A program made the position numbers and the translations under genes. From Yamagishiella unicocca (taxonomy: Eukaryota; Chlorophyta; Chlorophyceae; Chlamydomonadales; Volvocaceae): a stretch of DNA of 64,000 nucleotides. Of this stretch, positions 1-12,574 are shown piece after piece. Position 1 is the stretch's first letter, and every line of letters starts with the position of its first letter. Location of the stretch: positions 1,488,001-1,552,000 of the forward strand of contig BDSL01000003.1 of the NCBI GenBank assembly GCA_003116995.1, read 5' to 3'. The notes under the pieces are model-generated. The model did no database searches, was not told the origin of the DNA, and saw only the letters and a list, made by a program, of their open reading frames with translations.

Positions 1-1305
1 CGACCCGTGGGTCCGCCGCCGCCGGCGGCGGCGGCGACCCGGTCGCCCCAGCGGCCACCGCTGGCGCCGTCGCCGGTGCTAGTGCGTGTGCCTGCGGCTG
101 CTCTCAGGCCCCGCGGTGATGTCTGGAGCCGTACCTCCGGCGCCAGCCGCGCGCCGTACTCCTCGCCGGCGCCGCCTGCCGACGCCGTAGCTACGGCCAC
201 CGCGACACGCTGCCGTACACTCTGCACCGCGCTGGGCCTCTTGTCCCTCGCTGGGCCCCCGACGCTGCCGCCGTCCTCGTCCTCCGCATCCCCTCGGCCG
301 CCAGCCCCTCGTCTGTTGGCCCGCAGCACCTGCGACGCCCGCAGCACCTGCGACGCCCGCAGCACCTGCGATGCCCGCTCCAGCCCCGCCGCCGCCTCCG
401 CTGCATCCGCCTCCGCCTCGGATCCCGACAGCGCACCGCCGCTGCGGCCAGAGCCGCCCCCGTACGCACGACCCTCCCGCCGCCTGCCGCCGCCGCCACC
501 GTCTGCCCTGCCAGCAGAGGGTGATCGCTGCCGCATCAGGTAATCCAGCGCCCGGACCGCCGGTGACATGGCGGCGGGCGACACGCCGGCAGATCCCTGT
601 ACGACGCTGACGGCGGCGCCGACGCTGCTGCGGCGACCGGCCGGCGTGGCGGCGGCAGAGGCGCTGTGCACTCCTGAGCGGCGCGGAGACGTGCGGAGCG
701 ACGCGGTGGCGGTCAAAGTGGTGATGCTGCTGGGGGCGGCTCCGAGACCGCGGCCGGCCGGCAGGCCCGCGTCCCTGTGGTCGCCGCTCTCCGCACTGCT
801 GTGGCGGCCAGCGGCTCTGGCGCTGCAAGGGCAGGCAGGGCATGTGGGCGGGAACATGAGGTCACGGAGGGCTGGTGCTGCAGGCCACTAGGAGGGTGCA
901 TTGGCGAGGTTGGGGAGCAGGTTGGGGAGCAGGCAGCGACAGCGACAGCGGCCCCGGCGGCCGTTGGATCATGCCGTACCTTCTTGGCGAATGACGGTCT
1001 GACGCGGCGGCGCGCCGGGCGCCAACGGGCGAGTGGCTCGGCGTCGCAGCGCGCGGCCTCGCTTTGGCGTCGTCGGCGTCTTCGCTGCTGGCACTTGGGA
1101 CCGTCAGCAGCCCGGCGGTGAACTCGCTGACGTTCGCGAGCTGCAGGGCTTCGGCGGATTGGCGCAGCCTGTGTACGCTCTCGGTGCCGGACCCGCGAGC
1201 GCTGCGCATTGCTCGGGCCGTTTCGCGACGCATATCCGTGTCCTTACGCTCCACATGCACGAGAAGCGCCGCTGATGCGATGTCATATTTGCTTGGCGTC
1301 ACCAT
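1..1305 (-). CDS. Unidentified Ser/Ala/Gly-rich protein, 3' end cut by window edge
   Basis: The ATG is at 1305-1303. Exon 1 is 1305-980 (phase 2 at a GTACGG donor) and exon 2 starts at 822 after a CCCTTGCAG acceptor and stays open to base 1 with no stop. The intron is 157 bp, and the phase is restored exactly across it, which supports the join. The N-terminal ~70 residues are the best-ordered part (basic and helical, with RRETARAMRSARGSG and VHRLRQSAEALQLANVSE). The rest is low-complexity Ser/Ala/Gly/Arg. A hexapeptide QVLRAS is repeated three times, encoded by an 18-bp DNA repeat at about 321-370. No known domain is recognised. It is divergent from the coiled-coil gene at 1933, with 627 bp between the two starts. 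The model is fairly secure; the function is unknown. Confidence 0.6.
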
Positions 1306-1932
1306 GATCCCGCTATGCTATGCTTGCTGTTGGGCACCGGCACCAGCGCTGGTAGGCCTTCAGAAGCCGATGCCCATTAGCGTCAATCGTTATGTACTAA
1401 TGTCAAGAATAATTGCTTATAATTGAAACGCTGCGAACTGCGCGAATGCCATAATGCCTCGGCTGTTTGACGCTTGGTCAAACGGTTTGCGAACACCTAC
1501 AGTCAATTAATTTGATATGGAGGTAAAAATTGTTCCTAAGGCACTCGTAACTGCGTCAATGTCAGTGACGTGCTTGATCGTGTAGTCAAGTCAAAGTCAG
1601 GAAGCTAGCCCTACTCACAACATCCCTGGAGCACTGCGGATGAGCAAAATTAGCCTCGACCAATCCTGTTAATTCCTATGGCAGTAAAAAGCCAAGCCGT
1701 GGAACTCTGGCGAGACATGTTGCGTCCGTACATACGCACGTTACTCAACCGCTTCCCGCCCTGGACATTTAGAAGTGTGGCTTGAAATCGTGTAATTCAT
1801 ATAATTAAATATCATACTCACCAACACCAGCGCACGTACCTTGCATTGGGTCAGTAACCGCTGCCAGGGGCAAGAGCTCGGCCTGCCCTGACAAACAGGA
1901 TTAACATATGTTACACTGCCACTTAGTTTTAG
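1306..1932. promoter_or_regulatory. Divergent intergenic region between two head-to-head genes
   Basis: These 627 bp lie between the minus-strand start at 1305 and the plus-strand start at 1933, so they should hold both promoters and 5' UTRs. The stretch is visibly AT-richer than the flanking coding DNA (for example around 1390-1530 and 1790-1830). No single clear TATA box was identified. Confidence 0.45.
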
Positions 1933-4900
1933 ATGACATACGCAGGCAAGGCATGGCCGTTTGGCTCCTCCGTAGGACGGACGTTTGGCTCTCCCTTGTC
2001 GGGCTACCGTGGCGACTATACAGTATATCCAGATGAATCATGGAAGATTTCCTTGAGGAAATATCCTTACACGGGCGTTATGCTGACCCCGGAGCGTAGA
2101 AGTCGGAGCGCGTCGCCGAAGCGGAGGGTTGCGAGCGGAAGGACCGCTGCGAGGCGTCTTCAACTTCAAGAGATCTTGTTGAAGGTGAGGGGCTAAGAGG
2201 TTGGTTTGCAGGGTGGCTTCCAACTAGCGCCGTGCACCCGCGCTACATGCAACCTCTCGCTTGGTGGAAGCGTGGGCTGGTCTTTGCCAGTTAAATCTCA
2301 CAAATAACTCACTGCTTTAACGCCACGACCCATATCGATGCGCCCTTCTCAGATGGACAGCACGCAAGAAGACCTGCATGCGCTTGCAAAGAAAGTGGCG
2401 CACTGGTCCAAGGAGGCGGCATCCCTGTCGGAGGGTCTCCGGGAAGAGGCTTTACTGATGGAGCTAAGCCGTCAGGCTGAGAGGCTGGCCGCGAGCGAGG
2501 CGCAGTACCGCGAGCTGCAGAAGCAGGAACGCGTATTCAGGTGAGCTTCTGGCCCCAGGGGGGAAACGAGAGGCGGCGAAGTGGCGGTCGGCGGTGAACC
2601 CGTACAGTGTGCGGCTCGTGGGGTGACATGCTCTCGACCGGGAGGAATCCAGCGGGGTCGTTCCAGGATCCAGCTCGTGGCATCACAATCAAACCTGGCC
2701 TAGGCTGCCGTCCAGCACACCGCCCATCGCGCGACACAGGGTACAACTGTGGCTTGGTAGTAGCAGCGGTTGGACCAGTGACAGCCGCGAGTACAGAGTA
2801 TCGTCCCGACCTATCCAGAAAACATGCAACGGTCTTTACCGATCTATCCAACAAACGACCACCACTGGCGGTTAGCCTGCGAGACACGCGCGATCAGTAA
2901 CCCCTTGCCCTCCGTTTCCTATGTCGTGCAACCGGGTCTTCTCGCTACCTCCCCCCACACACGCTCCTGGTATCCCGCCAGGCTCAGCACGGAGAATGGG
3001 TTGCTGCGGAATGAGCTCCGGGACATGATCCGGGTGTGCAAGATGCTGCTGGACCGACGAACGTACGGCAATGGTCTGGATGTGGATCTGGATCTGCACG
3101 AACGGCCACAGCCCGCCGCCGCGCCGGCAGCGGCACGTGCGGCCAGCGCCCCCCGCCGCCGCGTCCAGTTTGACCGCCCAGCTCGACCCCCCACTGCCCC
3201 CGCGGCGGCCGCACCGAGGACAGAGACGCGCCGCGGCAGCGCTAGCAGCAACGGAGCCACCGCCGCAGCCGGCAGCGGCAGCTACCCGCCACTGTACGGC
3301 CCTCCTCCTGGCGACGCGGGGATGTCCTACCCCGTCATGTACTATGCGCCGGTTTCAGCGGAGCGCCAGAGCGGATTTGAGTCGTACACCGCGGCACCGC
3401 TGGCGGCCACAGTGGCCCCGCAACGCGGCGCGTCGCAGGGCGACTTGTACGGCAACAACACGGTGTACGACTACGGTTACGACTACGGCACGATGTACGG
3501 GCTTGCGCAGGACGCGGGGGTCGACGGGCTGACGGAGGACAACGCTGCGGCTCTGGTCGCGGCCGACACGGCCCAGGCTGACGTGGACGCCGACCCCCGC
3601 AGCGCGGCCAGCGCGCCCGGGGACTACGTCAAGGAGGTGGCAATGCAGGCAGCCAGGTTCGAACAGGAGATGTCCCAAGACCGACAGCAGGTAGGCTAGG
3701 GACTAGAGAGGTCACTACGCCGAATATCGGTGCGGCTGGGATCTGGTCGTACGCACGTTTTGCGGGTATGCGATGGACGCTGTCCAGAGGGGCTCGCGTT
3801 GGCAACAATTTCTTTGCTCCCCCCACGCGTCTCTTCCATGAGTCCACTGGGCCTGGCCTGCATGGCGGTAACCTTCCCAGGACCCGGATGCCGCCCCGCC
3901 CCAACCCAACCCAACCCAACCCAGTCCTCCAGCATGCATCTCAAAACGTCTGTTCTAAACTGTTTTATCCTCGCGTCCACGGGTCGTCCTCAAAAGCCCC
4001 GCCCCGCCCCGCCCTCCGGCCCACGTCCCGACTCCCCCTCGCCCCTCGCCGCTGCCCCGCGTGTGCAGGTGGGCGCTTCGCTGGCTGCGGTCGATGACGC
4101 GATGGCGGAGCTGACCTTGAACTTCCCGGACGGCATGCCCCGGGTCACCAGCGAGGGCACCGGCGCGTGGGCGGGTGCGGCGGCCCGGGGCTCCGCCGGG
4201 GCCGCCGGCAGGCTGTCTCAGTCGTCTGCGGGCGAGTCGCGCAGCGCATTACCCGCCTTCTCCGGCTTCCCGGGCGCTGGGGACGGCCGGGGGGAGATCA
4301 GGCCCGCGGCGCCGGAGGCGTGGCGCCAGCTGCAGCAGCAACTGCAGCAGCAGCAACAGCAGCAGCAACAGCAGCAGCAGCAGCAGCAGCCGCTGCAGTC
4401 GCGGGATTCCCTGACAGAGGCGGAGGCGGAGCTGGCAGAGGCGCAGCAGGCGGAGGCGGAGCTGGAGGAGCTGCCGGCGGTGGCGGTGGCGGTGGGCACC
4501 CCAATGGGCACGCCGGTGAAGCTGGCGGAGGGCATCCCGGCGTCGGCGCCCGCCACGCCAATCTACCAAGGCGTGTCGTACGCCAGCGGCGGCCCGTTCG
4601 CTGCCACAGGCGCCATAGCGCGGGGCGTCCCCGCCGGGGCAGGGGCCCCGGCCACGGTGCGACGAGGAGCGCCGCCGCCGCCGCCGGTGGCGGCGGCGGC
4701 GGCGGCGTCCCAGGGCCCTATGCTGCGCGTGTCGGGCTCGGCGCAGCCCGGTGCGTACTACCCCCCCATCTTGTCCGCCGCGGTGGCGGCGGCGGCGGCG
4801 ACGTCCGCGTACGGCCAGTACACTCGCGATCTCTCCGCTGCCAGCGTGGAGCCGCTGGACTCTGTGCTGCTGACGGAGGTCGAGAAGCTGAAGCGCATCA

Positions 4901-5820
4901 ATAAGGCCCTGGCGGCCACACTGCAGTCGTACAACCGCGTGACCACCCGCCTCAGCGGCGTGGGCGACCCCGCTGCGCCGGCGGCGGCGCGCACGCTGTT
5001 CACCTCCGCTGCCGGCGCCGACGGCGGCGGCGGCGGCGGCGACGGCGGCGTGGATTTCGCGGCGGCGCCGCCACCGGCCCACGAACTACACGCCGCCGCG
5101 TCCGTGGCGGCGACGTACGGGCGCTCGTCCTCATCCTCAGTCCCGTTGGGGTACCCCGCCACCTCCTACCCAGCCTCGGCCTACACGAGCGCCCCCGCCC
5201 CCTCCTACTCCACCGCCACCCCATACCCGGTCATCAGCGCGGCCCGCTCGGGGGCGATGCTGGATCCGCCGCTGCTGCACGAGGAACGGGCGCCGCCAGC
5301 GGCCCGGTCGTCCACGCGGGTCCGCTCCGCCGCCGGCGGCAGCAGCAGCGGCGGCGGCGGCGGCGCTACGGTGCTCAGTGAGGTCCGGCGGCTGGACTCC
5401 TCCCTGGACCACCAGCTTCACGGCATACGAGAGCAGCTGCAGGCGCTGCGGCACGAGATGGTCGAGGACAGGCTGGCGGCGCTAGCCGCCTCCGCCGCCG
5501 GCGGCAATGCCGCGGTTTCGGCGGCGGCGGCGGCGACGGGTCCGACGCCAAGCCGGCGGACGCGACGGACCGCCGCCATGGACTCGAGTGCCCCGGCGGC
5601 GGCGGCGCGGACGGGATCCGGCGACGGCGGCTCCTCGTCGTCGTACTACGATGCCGTGAAGCTGGCGGGTATTCAGGAAGAGATTGCGGAGCTGCGGCGG
5701 CAGGTGCAGGACGACAAGCGCTGGTATTACGACAGCCTGGGCAGCGTGGTTCTGGAGCGGTCGTCCATGTTCCAGGACCTGCAGCGGCGTCTGGACAGGC
5801 TCATGGCCCGGGGGGTCTGA
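1933..5820 (+). CDS. Large coiled-coil protein with poly-Gln tract, function unknown
   Basis: Four exons join in frame: 1933-2184, 2353-2540, 2982-3690 and 4069-5820, giving 966 residues. The start is the first ATG of an open exon whose GTGAGG donor is in phase with the next exon. Exon 2 and the start of exon 3 form a heptad-rich coiled coil (LHALAKKVAHWSKEAASLSE, then RNELRDMIRVCKMLLDRR). Exon 4 carries a CAG-encoded poly-Gln run (4330-4400), long Ala/Gly/Ser inserts, a second coiled coil (LTEVEKLKRINKALAATLQS) and a C-terminal one (QEEIAELRRQVQDDKRWYYD). Exon 1 is basic, with an SRSASPKRR patch. At exon 3 the acceptors at 2981 and 2987 are a 6-nt in-frame alternative. No family is recognised. 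A structural, possibly cytoskeletal or ciliary, role is only a guess from the coiled coils. A TGTAA signal lies at 7027. Confidence 0.7.
3931..4000 (-). repeat. Dispersed exon-facing repeat, family A
   Basis: Reverse copy (GCATGCATCTCAAAACGTC to GTCCACGGGTCGTCC). Its head lies about 70 bp left of exon 4 of the coiled-coil gene. Confidence 0.75.
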
Positions 5821-7563
5821 GCGGGCAGCGGCGAGAGGTGGGAGGACGTGGGGGTGGTATGGCTTGCGTACGGAAGGACCAAAGGTGATGAGTCAGCCGG
5901 CGCAGCGCGAGTTCGATGGGACGACATACTTGGTACTGCGATCGATGCGGAGCGAGCCGCTCGTGTACGGCATCGGGCTTGGTTTGGAACTGAATTTTGA
6001 CTTTTAAATCTGTCGTCAGTGGTGGGCGGTGTTCCAATGGGTGTGCGACGTGCGCCGGGCTCTCTGGGTGTTACGCGCACAACGTTTCTGTGTCGGTGGC
6101 AGACAGCGACAACGTGATTTCTACCATTCGAGTTCATGGGTTGTGTTGTGTAGCCCGTCCCTGCGTGTCCGGTGGCTGCGTGTGCTGTGTGTGTGATTGG
6201 CGAGAGGGCGCCGGGGGTCGAGTGGCGCTGTACGAGCGCGCTGCTGGTGGGCCACGCATCGAACTAGCGGACGGCCACATTGGGGGCGGGGAGGGTGACT
6301 TGTACACGGGTTACTTGTGCATTGAGTGGTTCACATGGATGAGCGAGCGTGCACACGTGCGACTGCTTTGTGGGCAGCTGTCCACCCAGCTGGCCCTCAG
6401 TTTGACGCGTATCACCTTGACCGCACACGACACAACCCACGTGTATTACTGACACACTACACGCACGTACGGATACGTAAGTTAAATGCACTCGGACGGC
6501 GATGACAGTTTTGTTTGTTTGCTTGCTTACTTGCTTGCTGAGTCTGCATCTGGAGCGCGGCCGGCAGCACATCACACTGCCAGCGCGAGGGGATTCCCCT
6601 TGAGGCCGTAACGCGCGCTGCATCGCACGGCTATGCTTGGAGCCGCCATTGGACGTGAGAGCCCATTACTGGTACTGTGGACGGAAACGGAATTATACTG
6701 GCACTGCGTTTGTTTTGGACCCGTCGAACTTCCCGGTCTTCTCTTTTCACTGGATCTGCTGCCTATCACGTTTGCAGCAGGGTCTTTTCCTGTTTTGGCA
6801 AAAGGCACACATGGTCACACACAGGATAGCCGATGTAGCGAGAGCAGTCGCCGACATGTGGCTCCCAGCGGCAGCCGGGTCGGACGGCTGCTGACGTGTC
6901 TTACGTGACAGCTATGTAAGCTCGTTTGACCCGGTGACGGAGTTCGCCTTGACTGGTCACCAGGACGACCAGCTGTATGTCGCATCCCTGCGATCCATCG
7001 AGCGCCCCCCTCCCCCGGTTCTTTTTTGTAATCCCCAGGTTACTAGTACTTGTTGCAGTGGGCTGCAGACCAAAAGGCAGAACCACCGGGCACATCGCCG
7101 GACACTGAAAGAGATGAACAGGAACCTAGCCGCACCCGGTCGTGGCCCTGGGGAACGGGGACGCCTCCCGATGTAGGGGGTGTACGATGTACGAGGCGTG
7201 CAACCTCCGCCCGTCCGCTTCTGTTTACAACAACACCAGTCTGGTATTGCTCTTGCTCACCACATCCATACAATAACAACAACAACAACAACAAAAACGA
7301 TATTTATATACTGAACGTGCACGTGTAGCTGATCTCTGACAACAGGCCACGAAGCCTTGTGGGCAGTCCAGTCCAGTCCAGTCCAGTCCACACCTTCGAC
7401 TCCCTCCAACAGCCTGTGGGAGGGCTTCCAGGGCTGGAACGGATGCCCACGCCCCCTTCCAGCCCCCCATGTCGCCATGCAGCCCACCCCTCACCCTGTC
7501 GCAGCCCCCCTTTTCACCCACCACTCGCCATGCCCTCTCCTGCCCCTGCCCCCCCGCCGCCCC
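5821..7563. other. Convergent 3' UTR region of the coiled-coil and PRMT genes
   Basis: No protein gene is supported here. On plus, candidate poly(A) signals TGTAA occur at 6914 and 7027-7031. On minus, TTACA at 7225-7229 (TGTAA on the complementary strand) would end the PRMT transcript. Simple repeats are (ACA)n at about 7276-7292 and (AGTCC)n at about 7367-7390. The two 3' UTRs therefore abut at about 7.03-7.23 kb. Confidence 0.5.
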
Positions 7564-7859
7564 CTACTCCGCGCCCTCGTCACCGCTGCTGCTGCTACTG
7601 CTGCTGCTGCTGTCGTCGCCCGCCTGCACCCACTCCGCCGCCAGCCTCACCCTGTCCAGTATGCACTCGGCGCTCAGCCGCACCCGCAGCCCCGCCGCGA
7701 CCCCCGCCGCCAGCACCCCCGGCTCCGGAACCGGCAGCGGCTCGTCCAGAAACTGCGCGTTCTGGGCCCAATGCCCGAAGTACGTACTGGCGCTTCCCGG
7801 ACACGTGCTCAGCCGACCTCCGGCGCCGCAGTCCGCCTCAAACCAGTACACGATGCAGT

Positions 7860-7901
<42 letters not shown>

Positions 7902-10900
7902 GGGGCTCCGCCGTCAGCTCCTCGCCGCCAGGGCCGTGGCGGCTGAAGAGCTGCGCCAGCGGTGTGGGGCAGCAGGGCGCTGCGGTGGCGGCTGAGCGAT
8001 AGGCCCGGGGCAGGGGCCTGGTGTCCAGGCGGAGGGAGCTCACCTCGGTGGGCTCGGAGAGGAGGACCAGGTCGGGCACCCGGAGGAGGTCCAGCTCGGC
8101 CTGGCGGTTTGGGGCGGTTTGGGGCGGTTTGGGGCGGTTGGGGTGCGGTAGCGGCGGGAGCTACGGGTGTGGGGGCTGCGGTTGGGGTTTTGAGGGCTAC
8201 GGTAGTGGCACAAAGCGCGAATTTTGGGGGTTACGGTAGTGGCATACAGCGAGAATTTTGGGGGTTACGGTAGTGGCGTACAGCGAAAATTTGGGGGGTT
8301 ACGGTAGTGCCGTACAGCGAGAATTTTGGGGTTTACGGTAGTGGCGTACAGCGAAAATTTTGGGGGTTACGGTAGTGGCGTACAGCGAGGCCGGGGTCTC
8401 TTGACGCCGAAGCCGGAGCCGCGATCAGCGCCACGACGCCGACGACCTCATTGTGGCTTCCGCCGTTCCGCTGAGCGCCGCTAGTGGGTTGGATGGCTGC
8501 GAGGGGGTGTGGTTTCCGCCGGTGGGGCGCTGTGACGGGGCGGTATGGGAACCCCGCCGCCCGCACTCGGCTGCCGTGTCCTGTCCTCACGCCACCTCGC
8601 CACCATTCGTACCCCCCCAAGACCCCGCCCTCGCGACCCCGCCCTCGCGCCCCATGTGCCGTACCTTCCAGGGCGCCCACGGCTGAAGCGCCGCCGCCGC
8701 CGCCGCCGGCAGCACCCGCTGCAGGCGCGCCGCCGCCGCCGCCGCCGCCGTGCCCTCCGCCTCCCCCGCCCCTGGCGCCCGGGGCAGCGGGGGCCTGACG
8801 GACCTCATGCGCCCCTCCAGCAGCTCGCTGTGCGCCAGGGCCGCCACGATGCAGAAGGCGGAGGGCAGGTAGACCGCGTCCGGGGCGGCAAGGCTCTCCT
8901 GCGCGCCGCGAGGGTTTGGGGGGTAGAGAGGGTTTGGGGGATAGGGAGGGTTTGGGGGGTAGAGAGGGTTTGGGGGTAGAGAGGGTTTGGAGGTTAGAGG
9001 GGGTTCGGGGGGCAGAAAAGACGCCGGTGAATCGACCAGGTAAAAGAGGCAGGGGTTGGGGGCGTCCAGGTTTGTAGCAGTGGCCGGGAGGAGCGAGAGA
9101 AGAGGTGGGGAGGGGGAAGGGGGCGCGTGTATCGTATAGATGCGCGTCGCGCTCTTGCAGGTCGGAAACCACACACTCGCCTGCGCGCTATTGCTGCTCT
9201 GCAGGTCCGGCGAACGTGGCCATGCGGCTCCCGGTCCCCTAACCCACGCATACACACGCCGCCTCCCCCCTTCCCCCCCGGCGCCCCCTCACCTGCACTT
9301 GCGCCATGCTGGGCAGGATGTGTTCCGACAGCGGGTCCGTGCCGAAGATCTCGTGGACCACGAGACCGGCGCGGCGGGGCAGGTGCGCCTCGGGCGGCTC
9401 TTCCGGCTGCGACTGCGGCCCAGCTGCAGTTGCCGCCGCCGCGTCACCACCGCTTCCAGCCTCACTACCGGCAGCATGTGTTCCTTGTTGCTGCTGCTGC
9501 TGCTGCTGCTGCTGTTGCGCCACCCTGAGGTTCCTGCTGTGTGCCTGCACCAGCGACACGCGGCTGGTGAGGCCGTTGGCGGCGGTTAGGGCGCCCGCGG
9601 CCACCGCCAGGGCCAGCTCGCGCTCACAGCCTGGGGGGGGAGGGTTGCAAGGAAAACCCGTGTACGAAGGAAAACCGTTTAGGACAGACGTTTCGAGATG
9701 CATGCTGGGGAATTTGGTTGAGGAAAGTAAGGCGGAGCGCCGAGGGGGGAGGATGGGGGGAGAGCGTTAGGAGGGGCTTTGGGGTTCAGGCGGCGGGAGT
9801 GCGCTGATGGGTAGATACCGGGGGGGGGGACCCCAGGAGGCGGGGAACCCCAGGAGGTGGGGATCGCTGGTTGTAGAACGTAGGGTTTAAGGGCCCCGCC
9901 CCGCCGCGCGCTGCGGCGCGCTGCGCGCGCGCGCGAAGTGCTATCCATCCCCATGCCCCCCGGACCTGGCTGCGGATTATTTCCTCTCGCACAACTCCGC
10001 CGCGGCTCTCACCGACAACGCACTCAGCTCCGGCCCTAGCTGCCGCCATGGACAGCAGTCCGGTCCCCGAGCCCACGTCCAGCACCACCAGGGAATGCTC
10101 GGGGTGGCGGGCCTGGAGGGCAGGGAGGCGAGGTGGGGTGGGGTTGCAAGGAAAACCCGTGTGCCCCACGTGGGTTGGGGCGGGGTGGGGCATTGAAGCG
10201 GCAGCGGGGCGAGGCAGGCAGCGACACGGGCTCTGGGTGTATCACGACACGGCAGGACGGCCCTCCAACACGTGGCACGGGACACACAGCACGACGGCCC
10301 TCCAACACGTGGCACGGGACACACAGCACGACGGCCCTCCAACACATGGCACGGGACACAGCGGGAGGGGGAAAGAGAACGGAATGGAAGAAAGGGCTGG
10401 TCTGGTCTGGCTCGCATTCGTTCTCCTATCTCCTATCTCCTATCCCTTGCAACGCCCCCGGGTCGCCCCCACCTGCGCCTCCGCCACCGCCGCCTGGATG
10501 CCCCGCAGGTAGCACCGAGTGCGCACTCGGTCGTTGAGCATGCTCATGTGGTACGGCAGGATCATACCGGACTGGGCCGCCGCCGCTGCCGCCGCCGGTG
10601 CGATGCCGTTGGCTCCACTGCCGTTGACGCCGTCGCCGTCGCCGGCAGCGATATCCACGGCGCCGTCCTCATCGCTGTCGTCATTGCTGTCCAGGCACTC
10701 CCCGGGCGGCAGTAGCGACTCCCCGGGGGCCAGCCCCGAGTCAGCCCCATCGTCGCTGCCCGCCGCCGCCCCACCAGCGCCGGCGCCAGCAGCACCCCCT
10801 AACTGCAGTCCGGCGAGCTGCTGTACGGCGGTTACATCCTCGTCGTACTCGACCCGCAGCTCGTCACCACCGCCAGACAGCGTCACCTGCGGCAGCTCGG

Positions 10901-12543
10901 GAGCGTACGACAGCCATCAGCCTTGCCACCTGGAAGGAACCATTAGCGCCGGGCAGCCAGCCCCTCAAGGCCCCCCTCAATCCGCAGCCGCGGAAACCCG
11001 CCTGCTGCTACCCCCCCTGGAGCTGACGCCAACCCCCGCCTTCCTAAATCGTGTCCCGGGGTTTTGCACCCCGCGCTACCCACGGCCCCACCCCAAAACA
11101 ACCGGTTTTCACGCCACCCCAAAACAACACACATACACCCCCGGCGCTACCCGCGCCCCCACCCCCAAACCACCACGCGCCAACTATCCTGTCCCTGTCG
11201 TGTAAACGGGTCTTACGCCACACCCCCAAAACAACACACATACACACACACACGGCGCCACTTGCGGCCGGCCAGCCCGGCTTCCGCCGTACCTGCAGCA
11301 CCAGCTGCTGCCCCGGCTGCGCTGCGGGCCGGGCGGACAGATACTGCACCCGCTGCCACACGTGGGGGCTGAGCGCGGGGGAGTCGCTGCGGCCCTGAGT
11401 ATGGCCGGGCGGGGGGGGGGGGGTTTGAGAGGAACACCGAGGGCCGACGTATAGAGGACAGCCGGGGGGAGGAGCAGCGGCGGGAGGGGCCCGATGGCAT
11501 GGGAGAAAGCAGGTGCAGCGCGTGCAAGGGTTCGTTCCAGGCAGCAGGGGGTGATCAGCTCTCGGGACCCGGTTGTTGGTGGCGGTTGGGGGCAAGGCAC
11601 GTGTGTGTGACCCGTACGATACCTGCATCTCGTGCGGCGCGTACGACAGCCACACCCCCGGCGTCAGCTCGTACTCCATCCAGCACACCACGCAATCGGC
11701 GCGCCCGGAGGAGGTGGCGGTGACGGCGACGTCGTGGCGCCGAGCCGCAGCTGACGCCGGCCGCACGGCGGCGCCGTCGGCCGCGGCGGCGGCGGCCCCT
11801 AGCACCTGGTCCGGCTGTAGCAGCAGCTGCTCGGCGGTGATCTCGGGCAGCAGCGGGAAGGGCTCCGAGAGGAGGCTGTAGCTGAAGCTGGAGACCTGGG
11901 TGGGGGGAAAGAGGGCACGGCAGCAGCCCGAGGACGTCGGCCCAGCCGAAACCCCAGCAAAACCCCAGCAAGAGGGTACGGCTGGCGTTCGCAGTGGTTG
12001 GGGGGTGGCAAGGAAACCGACGTATAAGACATAGGAGGGCGCGGGCGGGCATGATGTCCAGATGGGGGGTTGCCCCACGACAGCGCTGATGGGGGGTTGG
12101 TGCCAGAGGGCGCTGCACTGCCGGCGCGGAGCTGTGCAGCGATGGACCACAGATGGCAGATTGCGTGTGGAGGTCCTCCGCCCCCTGATCATCTTATAAC
12201 CCCCCTGGCCCGCACCGGAGTTCCTCTTACCCCTGCCCCGCCCCGCCCCCCCCCCCCGCAAACCAAGAATATCCTGCATCTCAAAACTTCTGTTTTAAAC
12301 GATTTTTTTCGGACATCCACGGGTTTCCCTCGAACCCCCGCAAACCAAGCCCCCCCCCTCCCCCAACCTGTCCCGTCGCGTAATCCCCCCCCAACCTGCA
12401 TGGACCGCGCTGGCCGCCAGAGCAGCTCGTTGGCCTGGCCGTACTCCAGCCCGCCGCTGTCCTCCGCCATCCAGTCCACCCGCACCTGCGGCGGCAGTAG
12501 CAACCGCAGAGGTGGCAGTAGCAGTGGCATCGTCAGTAGCAGT

Positions 12544-12574
<31 letters not shown>

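Noticed and set aside
4249..5082. Antisense open frames opposite exon 4 of the coiled-coil gene
   Set aside because: GC-rich codons of the real exon leave few stops on the opposite strand; the products are Arg/Leu runs with no domain.
5997..6452. 151-codon Cys-rich frame after the coiled-coil gene
   Set aside because: It lies in the probable 3' UTR, the Cys spacing is irregular (TGT/TGC from GT-rich DNA) and there is no promoter or poly(A) context of its own.
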